DNA of 64,000 nucleotides from Nitrospira sp. SG-bin1. GTDB taxonomy: Bacteria; Nitrospirota; Nitrospiria; Nitrospirales; Nitrospiraceae. The notes under the pieces were generated by a model, which was given only the letters and a program-made list of their open reading frames with translations, had not been told where the DNA came from and did no database searches. A program made the translations under genes and the position numbers. Each line of letters opens with the position of its first letter. The first letter of the stretch is position 1. Location of the stretch: positions 1-64,000 of the forward strand of contig LVWS01000022.1 in the NCBI GenBank assembly GCA_002083365.1, written 5' to 3'. Below are positions 6,684-15,470 of this stretch, piece after piece.

Positions 6684-7515
6684 AACCTATCTCAAAATTG
6701 CTTCAGGAGCATGGTGATGCAGGCGAGTTGCACAAACCCGAGGAAGTTAGTGGCGTAGTACTCCCAACGAATGAGGAGGCGCCGTTTCCATTGCAGCCCG
6801 GCAAAGAACCGTTCGACGAGCCAACGGCGTTCGTAACGACGTAAGTGACGCCCATCTTGGGTCTTGAGTTTGCGCGTGGAGCGATGGGGCGCAATCAGGT
6901 TCACGCCGTCCTGCTGGAGGTCGCCATCGAGCCCATCGCTGTCATAGGCCCGATCGCCAATCAGATGCTCGGGTTTGGCCTCCAGCATGTAGAAGTCGAA
7001 ACTGAGTTGGACCAAGGTGACTTCATGATGGTTCGCGGCATGCGTACTGACCGAGAGCGGCAGCCCGTGGCGATCCACAATCGCGAGAATCTTCACCGCC
7101 CTTCCCGCGTTTCGTGAGCCCAATGGCCTCGCCACCGCCCGTGGCTGCCGCAAATGTCGCGTCGATGAAGCTCTCCCGTTCATCAAGAGCGCCTTCGTCG
7201 CGCAGCGTATTGGCCAACTGGGTCAGTACCGCGCGCAGGACCTCCTGCTGACACCACTGGTGGAATCGGCGATGCACCGTCTTGTAGTTATGATAGCACT
7301 GCGGCAAGAACTGCCATTGCGCCCCGGTGTTCAGGATCCAGAGGACGGCTTCTCAGACGGCGCGGGTGGGGATCGGTTTGCGGCCAGGGCAATTATCCGG
7401 AAGGTGCTCTTCGGGAAAATGGCCTCGGATCCGCTCCCACTGATCATCGCGTAACCGCAGCATGATGGGACTTATAGAGAGGCAGTTCGTGGCGTCAACT
7501 ATTTTGAGATAGGTT
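6684..7515 (-). mobile_element. IS5-family insertion sequence, decayed
   Basis: 832 bp with perfect 15-bp terminal inverted repeats (AACCTATCTCAAAAT at 6684-6698, its complement at 7501-7515). Both ends are flanked by CTAG (6680-6683 and 7516-7519), the kind of short TA-containing target duplication used by IS5-type elements. It carries one transposase frame on the minus strand that is broken twice. The intact ends mean it could still be moved in trans by a related transposase. Confidence 0.88.
6692..7463 (-). pseudogene. IS5-family transposase, broken by a stop and a frameshift
   Basis: The minus strand from ATG 7463 encodes MLRLRDDQWERIRGHFP, then an in-frame TGA at codon 37 (7355-7353), then PQCYHNYKTVHRRFHQW and a stretch with the first catalytic Asp (FIDATFAAA). 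An extra G in a G-rich run near 7095-7100 shifts the frame. The C-terminal part resumes with VKILAIVDRHG, the second Asp (GDRAYDSD) and the Glu block (RRWLVERFF). All DDE residues are recognisable, so inactivation looks recent. About 257 codons in total, a normal length for this group. Confidence 0.9.
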
Positions 7516-7519
7516 CTAG

Positions 7520-7779
7520 CCTCTCTTCATAGTCGCCGCCCAAGGGACGACACATTGGCCTCCTGTATTGTTTTTTCTTGATCGAATCCATTCTGATTCA
7601 CACCTGACTCCACTCCACACGCACGCCGGTCCTAACCGCTCAATTTTCTACCACTGAGAGAAGTATTTATTCGGCATGAGGATTGCTGTGACAGTCGGTC
7701 CGTAGCTACGTACACTTACTAGGTCGTCTCTGATGATATAGACGTTCTTACCCGACACGGAGGGACAACGGAGGAAGCC
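7520..7779. other. Intergenic, island interior
   Basis: 260 bp between the IS end and the next gene. No open reading frame or stable hairpin is evident. A GGAGG-type ribosome binding site for the next gene lies at about 7759-7775. Confidence 0.4.
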
Positions 7780-8490
7780 ATGAGAACCGCTATCGCAGAC
7801 AGAGTCTCGCTGAGTGGGTTAATTGAGGGGTTCTCGCATTACGCAAAAACTGTGCGGGAGATTCTACAACATCCCTTTAAGTTTCCGGAGTCTCTGGACA
7901 TGGACAGAGATGATACCTATCAGAATGCTCTCAGTTTTATTGTGTATTCGACGGCACTGGTGTTTTTTCTGCTCATCCCGATTTTCTCTAAATATGAGAT
8001 GGAGGTATCGAAGATCACCTTCCTGATGCGATACTTATGTCTGTTCGCGATGTATGCTACTCTCTCGCATGTGGGGCTTCGATTCATTGCCAGATCTAAG
8101 AGTAGCATTCGAAGCACCGCGGTTGTCTATGCCTATCTCTTTGGAATCACCCTTCCGCTAAATACACTTCTTTTGTACCCGGTGTACTTCAGTTTCGGTC
8201 CAGCTGCACTGTTTGGGCTCCCGGAAGATTATGTTCGCTTGGCCTCCTTCTATGAGGAGCATGTATACCTTAATCTCTACGTAAACGTCGTCTGCAACTT
8301 GCTATTCGGTATATTCATGACTTTGGTTACGCTCTCGTGGTTTTCGAAAACTCACCACGTAGGAAAAGCCCGGGTCTTTTTATCCCTATTTCTGACGGGT
8401 AGTATCGGTGGCGTCATCCAAATCTTGGTGCTCCACGAGGTGTTTGGTGTAACGTTTGAGTTAGTCGAGCAATGGCTGAAATACGCGTAG
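7780..8490 (+). CDS. Yip1-like multi-pass membrane protein
   Basis: 236 residues with a soluble N-terminal part of about 45 residues and then five or so hydrophobic segments (near residues 48-70, 80-103, 115-140, 165-190, 200-222). The N-terminal YAKTVREILQHPFKFPES followed by a membrane core resembles the Yip1 domain family of small bacterial membrane proteins, whose roles are mostly unknown. The gene is richer in A+T than the flanking housekeeping genes, in keeping with its place in the island. It starts with ATG 7780 after GGAGGAAGCC. No neighbour suggests a pathway. Confidence 0.65.
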   Translation: MRTAIADRVSLSGLIEGFSHYAKTVREILQHPFKFPESLDMDRDDTYQNALSFIVYSTALVFFLLIPIFSKYEMEVSKITFLMRYLCLFAMYATLSHVGLRFIARSKSSIRSTAVVYAYLFGITLPLNTLLLYPVYFSFGPAALFGLPEDYVRLASFYEEHVYLNLYVNVVCNLLFGIFMTLVTLSWFSKTHHVGKARVFLSLFLTGSIGGVIQILVLHEVFGVTFELVEQWLKYA

Positions 8491-8530
8491 CGCGAACGTG
8501 TAGCGTTTCTGCCTTGTGGGCACTGGGTTA

Positions 8531-8981
8531 ATGAAGCTTACGCTACATCCTCGCCATACTAGTCCTTTGTACTCTCACCTCCAGAGGGAAGCGATCGCCG
8601 GTAAACCTGTGACCTCCATCAGGATAGTAGCTGGCGAACAGAAACTAGGAAGGCAATGTACATTGCCGAAGTTTCTGCCCGTCGTCTTGGGATTATGCAT
8701 ACTGGTCAACTATGGTGAAGCTTCCGGCTTTACCGGTGATGTCGTCGGAGTCCTCGACGGGGACACGATCGAGGTCTTGCACGACCGGAAAGCCCAAAGG
8801 ATTCGTCTCCATGGCATTAATTGCCCCTAAGAAGGGTCAGGCATTCGTCAACAACGCTAAGCAAGCGCCCCCAGCCATAGTCTTTGCTCTGGATGGGATG
8901 CTTGAGATTCATGGTAACAACAAATACAGGCGGATGCTTGACGACGTGCGACTCATTGCGCAGCGGGTACTGTGCATTTAG
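8531..8981 (+). pseudogene. Thermonuclease (SNase-like) gene, frameshifted and truncated
   Basis: The first part reads through a hydrophobic signal segment into FTGDVVGVLDGDTIEVL and RIRLHGINCP, which match the N-terminal nuclease core, including the DGDT calcium-binding region. A TAA then appears at 8828, but the +1 frame continues immediately with KKGQAFVNNAKQA and later NKYRRMLDDV, the usual next blocks of the family. The catalytic Arg/Glu region after this is missing and the frame ends at 8981. So the gene has one frameshift near 8826-8830 and a lost C-terminus, and should be inactive. A GTG at 8516 is an alternative start. Confidence 0.78.
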
Positions 8982-9061
8982 GCGGCCTATTGCTGTCCCT
9001 TCCTGTCCATGTATCTCCGCTACCAATGCATTAAACCTAACGTTACATCACGTATTACTTA

Positions 9062-9111
9062 ACTCATAAGCCGCGAGTCACCCGTTCGATCCGGGTCACC
9101 GCCACCAAACC
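9062..9111 (+). repeat. Right attachment repeat (attR), orphan tRNA 3' half
   Basis: Reads as the 3' half of a tRNA-CAT from the anticodon loop to CCA, without any 5' half. It matches 4357-4406 at 45 of 50 positions. Its T-stem is ACCCG/CGGGT where the intact tRNA has GGCCG/CGGCC, so both pairs stay complementary. This shows it came from a real tRNA of a different lineage and not from random decay. Confidence 0.82.
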
Positions 9112-9451
9112 GCATAAAAACGCCGACATTGCCGAACGGGGGAGCGGGGATCCCTTGTTGGCGGCACCCGATAAATTCCTTCAGCAGCCTCCTTTGGTAC
9201 CGCACTCGTGCGTATGCCGACTAATTGTCGTATCATCATTGTCCGACGGATAAACGCCTTCAGTATTCTCTCACTCTAAACCAATCAAGCTTGTACCGGC
9301 CGCGCTTTATCGCTACTTGTCGGCCTGGCTAACGGTGTCTTGGACGAAAACTCTACATCTTCGACTGTCTTGGCTCCTTTGATTTGATACCCTGGTTTCA
9401 CATTCCTTCCTGGCGTACAGTAGGAGAACTCTTTAGCTAAGAGATCCATCC
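9112..9451. other. Non-coding stretch right of the island
   Basis: 340 bp between attR and the DUF3703 gene. Reading frames here are short and without motifs. Sequence close to 9420-9435 (CAGTAGGAGA) may serve as the ribosome binding region of the next gene. Nothing else is seen. Confidence 0.4.
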
Positions 9452-9814
9452 ATGCACCCCGAGCTCCGGCAAGCCTATGAGGCGGAATTGACGCAGGCGG
9501 TCGCCCTGTATGAGACAAATGCACTGGACCAGGCGTTTTTCCACCTCGAGCGGGCGCACATCTTGGGACAATCGTTTGCCATTACCCACGCTCGAACTCA
9601 TTGGTGGATGTTCAAGATCGGTTGGAAACGCCGCGATGTCGTAGAAATTACCGGCCAGATTCCGAGGATCCTAGGGGCACTCCTGTTTTCTCGAATGTGG
9701 GTGCCGGTCGGAAATACTGGGGGTGCACGAGTGCCGCCTTTCAAATCCATGCCGATTCCTGAAGATCTGAAGAGGTTGCTGAACAAATATGGGCGAGGTG
9801 TCAAAACCGTCTAA
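9452..9814 (+). CDS. DUF3703 family protein
   Basis: 120 residues, soluble. The N-terminal helices hold the family pattern AFFHLERAHILGQ followed by THARTHWWMFKIGWKRRD, and the C-terminal part holds VPVGNTGGARV and a MPIPEDL motif, which together are typical of DUF3703. The biochemical role is unknown; such genes are often found near metal resistance or redox genes. The start ATG 9452 is the only good one. It converges on the large ABC permease gene at 9839, with 24 nt between the stops. Confidence 0.78.
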   Translation: MHPELRQAYEAELTQAVALYETNALDQAFFHLERAHILGQSFAITHARTHWWMFKIGWKRRDVVEITGQIPRILGALLFSRMWVPVGNTGGARVPPFKSMPIPEDLKRLLNKYGRGVKTV

Positions 9815-9838
9815 CGAATCGAAGCGGACCTGCCGCCG

Positions 9839-12457
9839 TTATTCTTCCCGGAGCCCTTCGATGACCGGTTGTTTCGCTGCCCATCGAGCGGGAAGATACC
9901 CGGCCACCAGGACAGCAATGACTGCCAACAGCACCGCCTGAATGAGTGCGCCGACCGGAATGATCATCTGGATCGTCCATCCGAAGGACTGCTTGTTGAT
10001 CACCTTGATCAGCAAGAGAGACAGCAAGCCTCCGCCGATAAGCCCCAAGCCGATCCCTATCATGCCGAGGTAGGCAGCCTCCCATAACACGAGCTGTCGA
10101 ACTTGCTCCTCGCTGCCGCCGATGGCGCGTAAGGTTGCAAATTCTCGGCGGCGTTCGAGGACAGAGGTCACGAGTGTATTGATGATCCCCAGCATGGCAA
10201 TCACGACCGCGATGGCTTCCAGCACATAGGTGAGAAGAAAGGTCCGATCGAAGATATCGAGGATTTCTTCCCGCAACTCCGTGTTGCTGATTACGAGCGG
10301 GGGAAGCAACCTGGCATCTTGACCATTCAGTTGAGCCGTGATCCTTTCTCTGACACGATCGATATTGGCCCCCGGGCGCACGTACACGGGAAATACCGTG
10401 GCCCAATCATCGTGCCAGAGTGACTGATAAAGCGCCCGATCCATGAGGAGCTTCCCTCCGTCCGTCGAATAGTCGTAGAACACGGCTATGATGGGGAAGC
10501 GAGTGGGACCGCTCGGCGTGATAATTTCCAATATCGACCCCTCCTCCACGCCAAGCCGGTTGGCCAGCACCTCCGAGACAAGGAGGCCACCGGTATCAGC
10601 GGCTCGCCTGAGCTGTTCTGACGAATCTCCCCTACGCACGAGATACCGGCTCCATTGGGCGTGCAACCGCAGATCCCGCGAGACGACAGCCACTCGTTGG
10701 CCATTTATCTCTATTCGTACGTCGCGATAACTATCGACCGCCGCCACATCAGGGAGGGAAGACAGGAGGTTCAGCCACGTAAGCGGGAGACTTCGACCGA
10801 CACTCCCGATCTCCGTGCCCCGCAGCCACATCGAAGGGGCCACGACCAGATCGGCAAGAACGGTATCGGTGACCCATAGCTCAACCGTATGCCGAAAACT
10901 TCGCACCATCACCAGCACGCCGATCATAATGGCCAAGCCCACCATCAAGGCTGAAACAGTGACTCCGTTTCGACCGGGACTGCGGGATGCATGCTCCACC
11001 GCGATGCCCCTCATGATCCCCTGCGCTCCCCTTCCTTCACGCTCCAAAGATCGGCGTCGACGAGGCCATCCAGTCACACAGATCGGGGCTAGACAGGCGA
11101 GCCCGGCCAACAGCGCTAACGTCGCGGCATACCCCGAGACAGGAACCCCACCGATGGGCCCGGGAAGACTTAAGAGCCCTGTGACCATCAGCAAGCTCAC
11201 CCCCATCACGGCGAGCATCCCCACTCGTAGCTGCTGACTCGCTTCATAGTCTCCGGGGGCCAACGCCCGGACGGTTGTCGTGCGGCTGGCATCCAGACTT
11301 GGTCCGACGGCACCGATCATGGACACCACGCACCCAATCGCGACTCCTTCCAGCATCATTCCCCAGAATCGGCCGGCCCAGAGGAGTCCTCCCTCGCCGG
11401 CACCCACAGGTGCATAGAGATCTGATATGGTTCGACTCAGCAGTGCCACAAGCTCTTGAGCCAACACCATTCCAGTTGCACTTCCGACGATGCCTCCCAA
11501 GAATCCGAATAATCCGGCCTCCAGCAGAAACAGAATCGCTACCCGAGACTGAGTCATCCCGATGGCCCGATAGATTCCGATTTCCCGTCTCCGCTGGGCG
11601 ACCGCGAATGCCATCGTGTTGTAGATCAAGAACATCCCGACCAACAGCCCGACCCAGCTCAATACCGTCAGATTCAGGCGGAAGGCGCGTATCATTTGCT
11701 CGACTTGTCTCGTTCGATTGGCCGGCCTTTCTACCGTTATGTGAGGCGGCAGAACAGCTTGTATGCCCTTCGCCACCTTCTCGATGGATGTGTTTTCGTC
11801 GGTCACGATATCGATACGATCCACTTTGCCGACCATTTCAAAGGTAATCTGTGCGGCGGCAATATCCATGACCACCATGCGTTCCCATGAGGACGGCTGC
11901 TCAGACTCATTGTGGAGAACCCCGGCCACCCGACAGGTGAGACGCCTGGGCCCGACCAGCAGATCGACCGTGTCATCGATTGACAGGTTCCACTCAGCGG
12001 CCAGCTTGCCTCCCAAGAACACCGCTTGCGGATGAATCATACCCATCAGCTGACTTTCCGTCGTCGGTTGCTCCATGCGAAACCCACGGGTATTGAATTC
12101 CGCCAACAGATCCAAACCAATGACTTGGACCGCTTGGTCGGCTTGCTCTCCGTTCATATGAACTACCGTTTGGAGAATTATCGGCGAGGCCGATGTCACA
12201 CCGACGATGGTCCGGACTCGGCGAATGACCTGTTCATCAAACCCGGTCTCACCTCCGGACACCTCCAAGGTGGTGGGGCCAGCCACCGTCATGACGGCCT
12301 GTTCAAAAGACCGCAGCACGTCGACATTGGCGGTCCGCACGGCCACGGACGCCGATACTCCGAGAGCCACTCCGGCGATCGTCAGCAGTGTGCGTAACGG
12401 CCATTGCCGCACATGAGAGGTGAGGAGAAGGAGCAACGCCCTGAAAAAGGCAGGCAT
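9839..12457 (-). CDS. Large FtsX-type ABC transporter permease
   Basis: 872 residues with two FtsX-type units. After an N-terminal membrane helix (about 20-40) comes a large periplasmic domain, then three helices around 270-400 (including AQRRREIGIYRAIGMT). A second unit follows (start near 495, helices near 755-860, with ERRREFATLRAIGGSEEQ). This architecture fits DevC/LolE/YbbP-like exporters, which pull substrates from the inner membrane. The likely ATPase is the LolD-like protein at 13807-14505, separated by pyrD and an opposing LuxR gene. Substrate is unknown; lipoproteins or lipids are usual for the family. Confidence 0.85.
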   Translation of the reverse strand: MPAFFRALLLLLTSHVRQWPLRTLLTIAGVALGVSASVAVRTANVDVLRSFEQAVMTVAGPTTLEVSGGETGFDEQVIRRVRTIVGVTSASPIILQTVVHMNGEQADQAVQVIGLDLLAEFNTRGFRMEQPTTESQLMGMIHPQAVFLGGKLAAEWNLSIDDTVDLLVGPRRLTCRVAGVLHNESEQPSSWERMVVMDIAAAQITFEMVGKVDRIDIVTDENTSIEKVAKGIQAVLPPHITVERPANRTRQVEQMIRAFRLNLTVLSWVGLLVGMFLIYNTMAFAVAQRRREIGIYRAIGMTQSRVAILFLLEAGLFGFLGGIVGSATGMVLAQELVALLSRTISDLYAPVGAGEGGLLWAGRFWGMMLEGVAIGCVVSMIGAVGPSLDASRTTTVRALAPGDYEASQQLRVGMLAVMGVSLLMVTGLLSLPGPIGGVPVSGYAATLALLAGLACLAPICVTGWPRRRRSLEREGRGAQGIMRGIAVEHASRSPGRNGVTVSALMVGLAIMIGVLVMVRSFRHTVELWVTDTVLADLVVAPSMWLRGTEIGSVGRSLPLTWLNLLSSLPDVAAVDSYRDVRIEINGQRVAVVSRDLRLHAQWSRYLVRRGDSSEQLRRAADTGGLLVSEVLANRLGVEEGSILEIITPSGPTRFPIIAVFYDYSTDGGKLLMDRALYQSLWHDDWATVFPVYVRPGANIDRVRERITAQLNGQDARLLPPLVISNTELREEILDIFDRTFLLTYVLEAIAVVIAMLGIINTLVTSVLERRREFATLRAIGGSEEQVRQLVLWEAAYLGMIGIGLGLIGGGLLSLLLIKVINKQSFGWTIQMIIPVGALIQAVLLAVIAVLVAGYLPARWAAKQPVIEGLREE

Positions 12458-12542
12458 CTAGTGTGAGAATAACATTAAGCTAGGAGAGCTTCCAGGGGAC
12501 CCACCTGCGCATCTGCCCTTTCGGCGGATATCAGGGGTTTCG

Positions 12543-12571
12543 TTTACACATTTCAGGTCGTTTGCTAGACT
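12543..12571 (+). promoter_or_regulatory. Sigma-70 type promoter of the LuxR-HTH gene
   Basis: TTTACA (12543-12548) and TAGACT (12566-12571) are separated by 17 bp, and an AGAGGAG ribosome binding site precedes ATG 12600. Predicted transcript start is near 12578, so the leader is short. Confidence 0.6.
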
Positions 12572-12599
12572 GACTACAGAACTGCTGAGAGGAGTCCAG

Positions 12600-12878
12600 A
12601 TGGCACGAAACAAAAACACCGCCGCGCTTCGGTTCCATCGGGTTGAACACCGTCCCAAGTCCGCTCTGCACATTACGCCCCGCCAACGGGAGATCCTCCG
12701 ATTGGTGGCGCTGGGCCATACCAATCGCGAAATCGCCGGAGCACTCGACATCAGCGTTCGGACGGTCGAAGTTCACCGTTTCAACCTCATGCGTCGGCTC
12801 AATGTTCGCAATGTTGCTCAACTCCTGCGTCAGGCCCTCCAACACAATTTGTTGCCTCGCAACTTCGGCAGCAAATAG
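12600..12878 (+). CDS. Stand-alone LuxR-type HTH protein
   Basis: 92 residues made almost only of a GerE/LuxR DNA-binding domain: LTPR-like start ITPRQREILRLVALGHTNREIA, the recognition helix SVRTVEVHRFNLMRRL, and a final helix VAQLLRQAL. There is no receiver or ligand domain, so it would be a constitutive or dimerisation-controlled regulator. The gene lies between and opposite to two genes of an ABC system, with its own promoter. It is divergent from the permease gene (12457) and convergent with pyrD (stop at 12881, two bases after its own). Its targets are unknown; the shared 140-bp promoter region makes the permease gene a natural candidate. Confidence 0.85.
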   Translation: MARNKNTAALRFHRVEHRPKSALHITPRQREILRLVALGHTNREIAGALDISVRTVEVHRFNLMRRLNVRNVAQLLRQALQHNLLPRNFGSK

Positions 12879-12880
12879 AT

Positions 12881-13810
12881 TCACAATTCCTTGATCCGTC
12901 CCCGGCATTCCTGAATCGAGCGGTATCCTTTCCGTGTCAGGACCGCGGTCAATTCCGCTTCCAATCGGTCGAACGCATCGACCCCTTCTTCCACCAACAC
13001 CGTCCCGATTTGGACCGCCGACGCACCGCACAGGAAATGTTCGAATACATCGATCCCCTCGACGATCCCACCGGTACCGATGATCGGAATCTTCCCATCG
13101 AAAAACTTATAGAAGGCCCGAACGTTCGCCAATGCCACGGGTTTGATCAATCGCCCGCCTAACCCACCAAATCCACCTTTGGGCTTAATGACGACGCTTT
13201 CCCGTTCCGGGTCCACCACCAGACCGTTGCCCACTGAATTGATCAGGTTGAGAAAGTCGACGCCACAGCGTCCGAGCACCTTCCCCATGGCCTCATGATG
13301 CGCCGGATCAAAGTACGGTGGCAGTTTCACTCCCATGGGAACCGTGATGAGACGGCGAACCTTCTTGAGCACCCGCTCAGAGGTTTCCGAGTCGTAGCCG
13401 ATTTGAGGTTTACCTGGAATATTGGGGCAGGACAAATTGACCTCGATGAGGTCCGGCTGAGCCGCATTGATGGCTTCCGCAATGGTCGGAAAATCCTCCT
13501 CTCCAAGTCCAGCCACGCTGGCGATCACGGGCTTTCCGAACCGTTTGAGCTGAGGGATCAACTCCGCATAGGCTCGATAGCCGAGATTCGGCAGCCCCAT
13601 TGAGTTGATGGACCCTCCGGGAAATCCGTGATACCGGGGCATCGGGTTGCCTTGACGTGGCTCAATCGTCATTGACTTCGTCACGATCGCCCCCGCGCTG
13701 GATTTCCCTAACGCCTCGAGTTCGTCCCGTGTGACGCAGAGCGCTCCCGACGCATTCATAAAGCAGCTGTGAAAGGTCACACCGGCTATCGTTGTCGAAA
13801 GGTCGGTCAT
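12881..13810 (-). CDS. pyrD: Dihydroorotate dehydrogenase, class 1A type
   Basis: 309 residues, a complete FMN-binding TIM barrel. Oxidises dihydroorotate to orotate in pyrimidine synthesis. The segment VNLSCPNIPGKPQ carries a Cys as catalytic base, as in class 1A (cytosolic, fumarate-using) and unlike the Ser of membrane class 2 enzymes. INSMGLPN and the FMN phosphate site GTGGI...GASAVQIGT are present. No pyrK partner is adjacent, which fits class 1A rather than 1B. ATG 13810 overlaps the stop of the upstream ABC ATPase gene by 4 nt, so the two are translationally coupled. The functional link between them is not obvious. Confidence 0.9.
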   Translation of the reverse strand: MTDLSTTIAGVTFHSCFMNASGALCVTRDELEALGKSSAGAIVTKSMTIEPRQGNPMPRYHGFPGGSINSMGLPNLGYRAYAELIPQLKRFGKPVIASVAGLGEEDFPTIAEAINAAQPDLIEVNLSCPNIPGKPQIGYDSETSERVLKKVRRLITVPMGVKLPPYFDPAHHEAMGKVLGRCGVDFLNLINSVGNGLVVDPERESVVIKPKGGFGGLGGRLIKPVALANVRAFYKFFDGKIPIIGTGGIVEGIDVFEHFLCGASAVQIGTVLVEEGVDAFDRLEAELTAVLTRKGYRSIQECRGRIKEL

Positions 13811-14505
13811 GGCAACGCCAGTTCGGTAATCCGTTCAGTGCGGGACACCAGCTGTCCGTCTCGCATGGTCCACACATAGTCGGCGGATTGTGCGGCCTGC
13901 GCACTATGGGTCACCAACAAAACCGTCTGGCCTCCGGATATCGCGAGCTTGCGTAGGAGCGCCATAACGTCCGCTCCTTGATGAGAATCGATATTGCCTG
14001 TCGGCTCATCGGCCAAGAGCAGCCGGGGGCGATGGGCCAAGGCCCGTGCGATCGCGATTCGTTGTTGTTCCCCACCGGACAATTCAGCCGGTCGATGTCG
14101 GCGACGGTGAGTCATGCCCACCTTCTCCAACATTTCCTCTACTAGCCGCAAGATCTTTTGCCCGTCTTCTCCTCGCAACAGCAGAGGCAGCGCGATGTTT
14201 TCCTCAGCGGTCAATCCATGAACTAAATGAAAGGCTTGGAACACAATCCCGATCGTTTCACGTCTGAGCTTCGTCCATTCATAGCTGGTGAAATGTTGAG
14301 TGGATCGTCCGTCCAGCACGATCTCCCCCGAAGTCGGCAGATCCAAACCCGCGACAAGATTCAGAAGAGTGCTTTTTCCACAGCCGCTGGGCCCCACAAA
14401 CGCGCAAAATTCGCCGGATGTAATCTCTAAACTCACGTCACGCAAGGCCGTGACGACAGCTTCCCCACGCGAATAGGTTTTCGAGAGTCGCTTCAATGTC
14501 ACCAT
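13807..14505 (-). CDS. LolD-like ABC transporter ATPase
   Basis: 232 residues from ATG 14505 (MVTLKRLSKTY); a longer frame to 14661 has no similarity. Walker A GPSGCGKST, Q-loop IVFQAF, signature LSGGEQQRIAIARAL, Walker B LLLADEPTG and the H-loop VTHS are all present. It belongs to the MacB/LolD/FtsE subfamily that energises FtsX-type permeases. The best partner is the 872-residue permease at 9839-12457. The gene ends inside the start of pyrD (ATGA overlap). Confidence 0.9.
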   Translation of the reverse strand: MVTLKRLSKTYSRGEAVVTALRDVSLEITSGEFCAFVGPSGCGKSTLLNLVAGLDLPTSGEIVLDGRSTQHFTSYEWTKLRRETIGIVFQAFHLVHGLTAEENIALPLLLRGEDGQKILRLVEEMLEKVGMTHRRRHRPAELSGGEQQRIAIARALAHRPRLLLADEPTGNIDSHQGADVMALLRKLAISGGQTVLLVTHSAQAAQSADYVWTMRDGQLVSRTERITELALP

Positions 14506-14649
14506 CGGCGGCCCGTTCTTTCCGACGACTGATCGCTGGTTCGGGGCATTCTTATTCGTATAGCATAATAAATCGAAACCCGACAACCTTGACACCGGCC
14601 GGTTCTCCGCCATAAAGAATGACGGATGAATACTGGTCACAGACAGCCC

Positions 14650-15450
14650 ATGCTCACTCAAGTCACAGAATCAATCCCAGGTCTCGTACGACGTGTGATC
14701 AGGTTTTTTCTTCCTGTTCATTGTTCACGTTGCTGTTCACTTCTGACCGATGACCCTATTCCTCATTTTTGCTCGGACTGCTGGAACACGCGCTCCCTGA
14801 TGTCTGAAGCTCGATGCGCCCGTTGCGACCGCCCCTTCCCTTCTTCCATTGCCATGACCTACAGTCCCAACCATATCTGCCACACGTGCGCGGAACGTCC
14901 ACCTTCCTATACAAGAGCCTGGACGTTGTACCCTTATACCCCTCCACTCCAGCAAGCCATTTGCCTCTTCAAGTATCAGGGCAAAGTTTCACTGGCGGCT
15001 CCACTTGCCGCCCTCATGATCGCCAAATTGCCTCCGCTCAACTCTATTGATGTGATCATGCCAGTGCCCTTGCATCGTGAGCGACTCCGTCAACGTGAGT
15101 TCAACCAGTCCTTGCTGCTCGCCGATCACATCGGGCGTTATCTCAATAGACCAGTCGTCTATACCAATCTGATCCGCACTGCTCCGACTCCGGCCCAAAC
15201 CGCCCTTTCCCGCAAAAGCCGCCTAAAAAACCTTCGTCGAGCCTTTGCCGTCCGACGCCCTGAGTCCATCATCAAGCAGCGCATTCTGGTGATCGACGAC
15301 GTCTTCACGACCGGCACCACGGTGAATGAATGTGCAAAGGCTCTGCGCAAAGCTGGCTCTGCCGACGTCTTCGTCATGACCCTCGGGCGAACCGTGGGCT
15401 TCGATATGGTCCCAGACCGAGTCCTGGCTCAACATCCTTATCGTTTGTGA
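14650..15450 (+). CDS. ComF family phosphoribosyltransferase-like protein
   Basis: About 266 residues from ATG 14650 (ATG 14626 in frame is equally possible; neither has a clear ribosome binding site). The N-terminal part has a double zinc ribbon: Cys pairs CSRC, CSDC, CARC and CHTC. The C-terminal half is a type I PRTase fold with the PRPP-binding loop ILVIDDVFTTGTT. ComF proteins are required for DNA uptake in naturally competent bacteria, and GntX homologues affect gluconate use; the exact reaction is unknown. It is followed 20 nt later by the FmdB gene. Divergent from the ABC ATPase gene. Confidence 0.85.
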   Translation: MLTQVTESIPGLVRRVIRFFLPVHCSRCCSLLTDDPIPHFCSDCWNTRSLMSEARCARCDRPFPSSIAMTYSPNHICHTCAERPPSYTRAWTLYPYTPPLQQAICLFKYQGKVSLAAPLAALMIAKLPPLNSIDVIMPVPLHRERLRQREFNQSLLLADHIGRYLNRPVVYTNLIRTAPTPAQTALSRKSRLKNLRRAFAVRRPESIIKQRILVIDDVFTTGTTVNECAKALRKAGSADVFVMTLGRTVGFDMVPDRVLAQHPYRL

Positions 15451-15470
15451 CGTGTGAGGAGGGTCAATCC

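Larger units (their letters stand above)
4357..9111. mobile_element. tRNA-integrated genomic island, about 4.7 kb
   Basis: A direct repeat of the tRNA-CAT 3' half bounds the segment (4357-4406 and 9062-9111). Contents are three lipoprotein genes on the plus strand, a decayed IS5-family element, a Yip1-like membrane protein gene and a frameshifted thermonuclease gene. No integrase lies inside; the nearest is the truncated tyrosine recombinase just left of the tRNA. Long gaps, pseudogenes and the missing integrase suggest an old, decaying insertion that is no longer self-mobile. Borders are read directly; origin by site-specific integration is inferred. Confidence 0.7.

Noticed and set aside
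9062..9111. Second tRNA gene
   Set aside because: Only the 3' half exists; there is no acceptor 5' strand or D-arm upstream, so it is an attachment remnant.
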